From positions 1-6,491 of the forward strand of contig CANOUM010000093.1 of assembly GCA_947570515.1 (NCBI GenBank): DNA of 6,491 nucleotides, given 5' to 3'. Positions 4,782-6,491 of this stretch are shown piece by piece. A program made the translations under genes and the position numbers. The notes under the pieces were generated by a model. The model was not told the DNA's origin. It saw nothing but the letters and a program-made list of their open reading frames with translations, and ran no database searches. The DNA is from an uncultured Clostridia bacterium. GTDB lineage: Bacteria; Bacillota; Clostridia; Lachnospirales; Bianqueaceae. How positions within the stretch are numbered: position 1 is the first letter of the stretch; each line of letters begins with the position of its first letter.

Positions 4782-5279
4782 TTAATCATCGTATAAAGTC
4801 AATTGATCTGAATCTTTTAAAAGGATATTCCTTAACCCTATCATACCACAATATTCTTCAAAATAGTAGATAGCTTCTTGGAAAGAAGAAAAAGTTTCAG
4901 CATATTGTCTTTTGGAAGGCTTTGTATATCTATGTTCACGAACATCAATTTCAGTTAATGTATGAGTGTGATAACTATGATGCATATCTGATCCTTCTTC
5001 AGATTTTCCATCATGAGGGCCTTGGCATCTAATTAAAACACAATCAGGTAAAGTAGATTCTTGATTGAATGCTTCTTTCCAAATAAGACCTACTGAAAAG
5101 TCTTCGATAAACTCTATAGATTGGCGAAGAAAAATAGTAAAATGGAAGCGATCATCTTGAGAATAACAATCAATTTCACATCTTCTACTACGGTTTTTTT
5201 CAATAAATTTAGCACGTGAAAGAGAAGATGATTTTTTAGGACAAGTAATAAGTTCTTGAATGTATTGATTCGTTATCAT
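4782..5279 (-). CDS. Hypothetical protein, tentatively DUF6978-like, partner of the DUF1828-type protein
   Basis: 165 residues, soluble, no signal peptide or membrane segment. A beta-rich core (RCEIDCYSQDDRFHFTIFLRQ, then FSVGLIW) leads to LIRCQGPHDG (about 83-92) and a His cluster HHSYHTHTLTEID (about 100-112), then TFSSFQEAIYYFEEYCGM (about 129-146). The GPH plus HxH-rich arrangement recalls DUF6978 proteins, but this is from memory and tentative. The histidines could bind metal or be catalytic. The start is supported by a GGAG 12 nt upstream. It is the first gene of its operon; being a small gene directly before the DUF1828-type gene, it may be its antitoxin or cofactor. Confidence 0.65.
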   Translation of the reverse strand: MITNQYIQELITCPKKSSSLSRAKFIEKNRSRRCEIDCYSQDDRFHFTIFLRQSIEFIEDFSVGLIWKEAFNQESTLPDCVLIRCQGPHDGKSEEGSDMHHSYHTHTLTEIDVREHRYTKPSKRQYAETFSSFQEAIYYFEEYCGMIGLRNILLKDSDQLTLYDD

Positions 5280-5312
5280 AATATTTTATTTCTCCAATCT
5301 ATTTCTATTCAT

Positions 5313-5330
5313 ACACCTAGCATGAGGTGT
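5313..5330 (-). promoter_or_regulatory. Small inverted repeat upstream of the DUF6978-like gene
   Basis: ACACCT (5313-5318) and AGGTGT (5325-5330) flank AGCATG. It lies 33-51 nt before the start codon, where a minus-strand promoter (weak TATGAA at 5312-5307) would be, so it may be an operator. No good -35 box is visible. Confidence 0.3.
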
Positions 5331-5343
5331 AACTGATTCCATT

Positions 5344-5380
5344 ACCCGCCTTCCTGCGCCAACAGGAGGGCGGGTGTTTT
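5344..5380 (+). terminator. Hairpin repeat copy 3 (core inverted relative to copies 1 and 2)
   Basis: A 13-bp stem ACCCGCCTTCCTG (5344-5356) / CAGGAGGGCGGGT (5363-5375), loop CGCCAA, followed by GTTTTGTTTATTT. The 30-nt core (5345-5374) matches the reverse complement of copy 1 at 28 positions, yet the T-run is still on the plus-strand side. It lies 12 nt past the stop codon at 5387. Confidence 0.7.
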
Positions 5381-5386
5381 GTTTAT

Positions 5387-5560
5387 TTAATATTCTTCCA
5401 TAATGAAATAAAGATAAAATTCATATATAGCCTGTACAGCTAATTTTAGATTATCAGGAGAACCACCGTTTATGTATTCATTTATGATGGTTGCAGCTGT
5501 TGTAGTGTCGAGGTGTTCAGGGTATTTAATGTTTTTTGAGCTTGCAAGTTTGGACTTTCG
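5387..5560 (-). pseudogene. Frameshifted C-terminal continuation of the membrane/coiled-coil protein
   Basis: Open frame of 57 codons on the minus strand, too short and startless for simple ORF calling. It has good coding character: IKYPEHLDTTTAATIINEYI, then NGGSPDNLKLAVQAIYEFY, ending LYFIMEEY before TAA at 5389-5387. There is no ATG, GTG or TTG before that block and no ribosome binding site; ATT at 5530 is the only, unlikely, initiator. The frame is +1 to the upstream gene, and removing one A from the A6 run (plus-strand T6, 5532-5537) joins them as CKLKNIKYPEHL. The distance from this stop to hairpin copy 3 (12 nt) matches the other modules, so 5387 is probably the original gene end. Confidence 0.6.
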
Positions 5561-5987
5561 CTAAATGTTCACCGTATAAATCTCGAACTTTTTCTATTTC
5601 ATTCTTTGCGTTTTCCTCAATATGAATTATTTGTTTTTCGATTTTTTTCTTTGCGCATAGGGCATCATCCTTTTCTTTAGTTTCTTTGTTTAGGTGAGAT
5701 TTTAAAGACAGAAGTTGATTTTTTTGACTATTTGATTTAAAAAATATGCTGATAGTTGTTACTGCTAACACGATCAATGTCCAGATAATCCATATAGGGG
5801 TTTCTTTTACTTGAAAAGTTTTAACAGTAACGCTTGATGAATTGGATTCATTGGTAATGGAATTTGCAATACCGTGAAGCAGTGATGCAAGAGCTTGAAA
5901 GTGAAGGGGAGCACAAGCAGTATCGAACACGTACAAGTCAGAGTATGTCAGCTTTTTCATGGAATAATCTGAAACCGATTTATGCAT
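5526..5987 (-). CDS. Single-pass membrane protein with coiled coil, 5' end uncertain
   Basis: 153 residues as an open frame. One hydrophobic helix (about 64-84, TPIWIIWTLIVLAVTTISIFF) is followed by a charged, heptad-like region (about 87-147, SQKNQLLSLKSHLNKETKEK through EKVRDLYGEH) that should form a coiled coil. I recognise no family. The ATGs at 5987 and 5963 have no ribosome binding site, and residues 1-43 or so are the antisense of a phage-like gene on the plus strand, so the natural start was probably lost or lies near residue 40-50. The 3' end KLKKH-stop follows an A6 run; the original C-terminus appears to continue in the next frame to 5387. Taken together this gene is probably damaged at both ends. 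Confidence 0.5.
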   Translation of the reverse strand: MHKSVSDYSMKKLTYSDLYVFDTACAPLHFQALASLLHGIANSITNESNSSSVTVKTFQVKETPIWIIWTLIVLAVTTISIFFKSNSQKNQLLSLKSHLNKETKEKDDALCAKKKIEKQIIHIEENAKNEIEKVRDLYGEHLAKVQTCKLKKH

Positions 5988-6491
5988 TTGAGAGGATTGG
6001 CTCTCAAACGCTTACAGAGCTGTATGAAAATGTGAGGATCGGTGAAGATACATGGGCAGTTGATATGACGCAAGCGAAAAAATTCTATGATGAGCAATAC
6101 AAAAAATATAAATATGACTCCTGGGATTTTGATAAGCGATATGACTTTAAGTCTGCTGATGGGAAAGAGTTTAATCTATCATTAGATCAGATGATGAGCT
6201 TGTATGCATATTCCAAGAGAAATCAGGCTATTGATCATTTGCAGAAAGGAGGTATTGTATTTGATGAAGGTACGGAAGTTGGCATAAAAAATAAACTGGG
6301 TGTGAAGGTGAAGTTTAATCCTCAGCAGGCAGTATCATATAAGCTTTCTGATAGTATATTGCAGGAGATCATTGGAAAGATGTCTAAGGATCAAAAGGCA
6401 TTTGTCGATACAATGCAAGAGTACCTGTCAAATACGATGGGAGAAAAAGGAAATGAAATCTCGCTTGCTATGTATGGTATTAAACTATTTA
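5858..6491 (+). CDS. Phage-type large polyvalent protein fragment (LPD-like), 5' truncated and running off the window
   Basis: The frame is open from 5858 (after TAA at 5855-5857) to the window end, 211 codons. It reads QYREAVMQELESEG, RTSQSMSAFSWNNLKPIYAFERIG, DTWAVDMTQAKKFYDEQYKKY, YDSWDFDKRYDF, LDQMMSLYAYSKRNQAIDHL, and MGEKGNEISLAMYGIKLF. This style recalls large polyvalent protein-associated domains found in huge modular proteins of Bacillota phages and ICEs; the exact domain is from memory. GTG 5882 and ATG 5885 are the earliest starts, neither with a ribosome binding site, and the protein family normally extends far upstream, so I take it as an internal fragment. It overlaps the membrane-protein frame head to head. 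Confidence 0.6.

Noticed and set aside
2614..5380. CRISPR array or integron attC-like sites
   Set aside because: Only three hairpin copies spaced more than 1 kb apart with whole operons between them; no integron integrase and no regular spacers. The recombinase lacks an integron-type insertion as far as can be seen.
5988..6007. Small inverted repeat TTGAGAG/CTCTCAA
   Set aside because: A 7-bp stem inside the coding sequence of the phage-like frame; likely chance.

Overview
The window looks like a chromosomal segment of a Gram-positive (Bacillota) bacterium, probably a gut Clostridia or Erysipelotrichia lineage. The grounds are a sortase-type surface protein with SpaA/Cna-B repeats and an SPxTG-like sorting motif, strong AGGAGG ribosome binding sites, sigma-A type promoters and low GC. 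It spans the junction between host-like sequence (about 1-1421) and an AT-richer mobile element (about 1422 to the right edge). I cannot name the species.

Left part (1-1421): the 3' end of a large surface-adhesin gene with three exact 261-bp-period SpaA-type repeats. An in-frame TAA sits in the third repeat. The frame stays open beyond it for 63 codons that encode the rest of the repeat, an SPQTG sorting motif, a membrane helix and a basic tail, so the gene appears to have lost its cell-wall anchor by a nonsense change. A tRNA-Ala(GGC) gene follows, with its own consensus promoter and terminator.

Element (1422-about 5857), all genes on the minus strand: a tyrosine recombinase whose stop codon lies inside the tRNA terminator hairpin, the usual layout of an element integrated at a tRNA 3' end. 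Then come three cargo modules: (a) hicA-hicB-SecB-like, a tripartite toxin-antitoxin-chaperone (TAC) operon with overlapping genes and an operator-like palindrome at its promoter; (b) a two-gene operon of a tentative DUF6978-like protein and a DUF1828/DUF1829-type protein, possibly a toxin-antitoxin or defence pair; (c) a single-pass membrane/coiled-coil protein whose C-terminal part is in another frame, consistent with a one-base indel in an A6 run.

Each cargo module ends 8-12 nt before a copy of the same GC-rich hairpin (three copies). The hairpin has its T-run on the plus strand, so it would terminate plus-strand rather than operon transcripts. This regular punctuation makes the element look like a string of exchangeable cassettes.

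Right edge (5858-6491): a plus-strand frame that stays open to the end of the window, resembling a phage large polyvalent protein. It has no visible start and overlaps the 5' end of module (c) head to head, which suggests a recombination junction. The other attachment site is not in the window.
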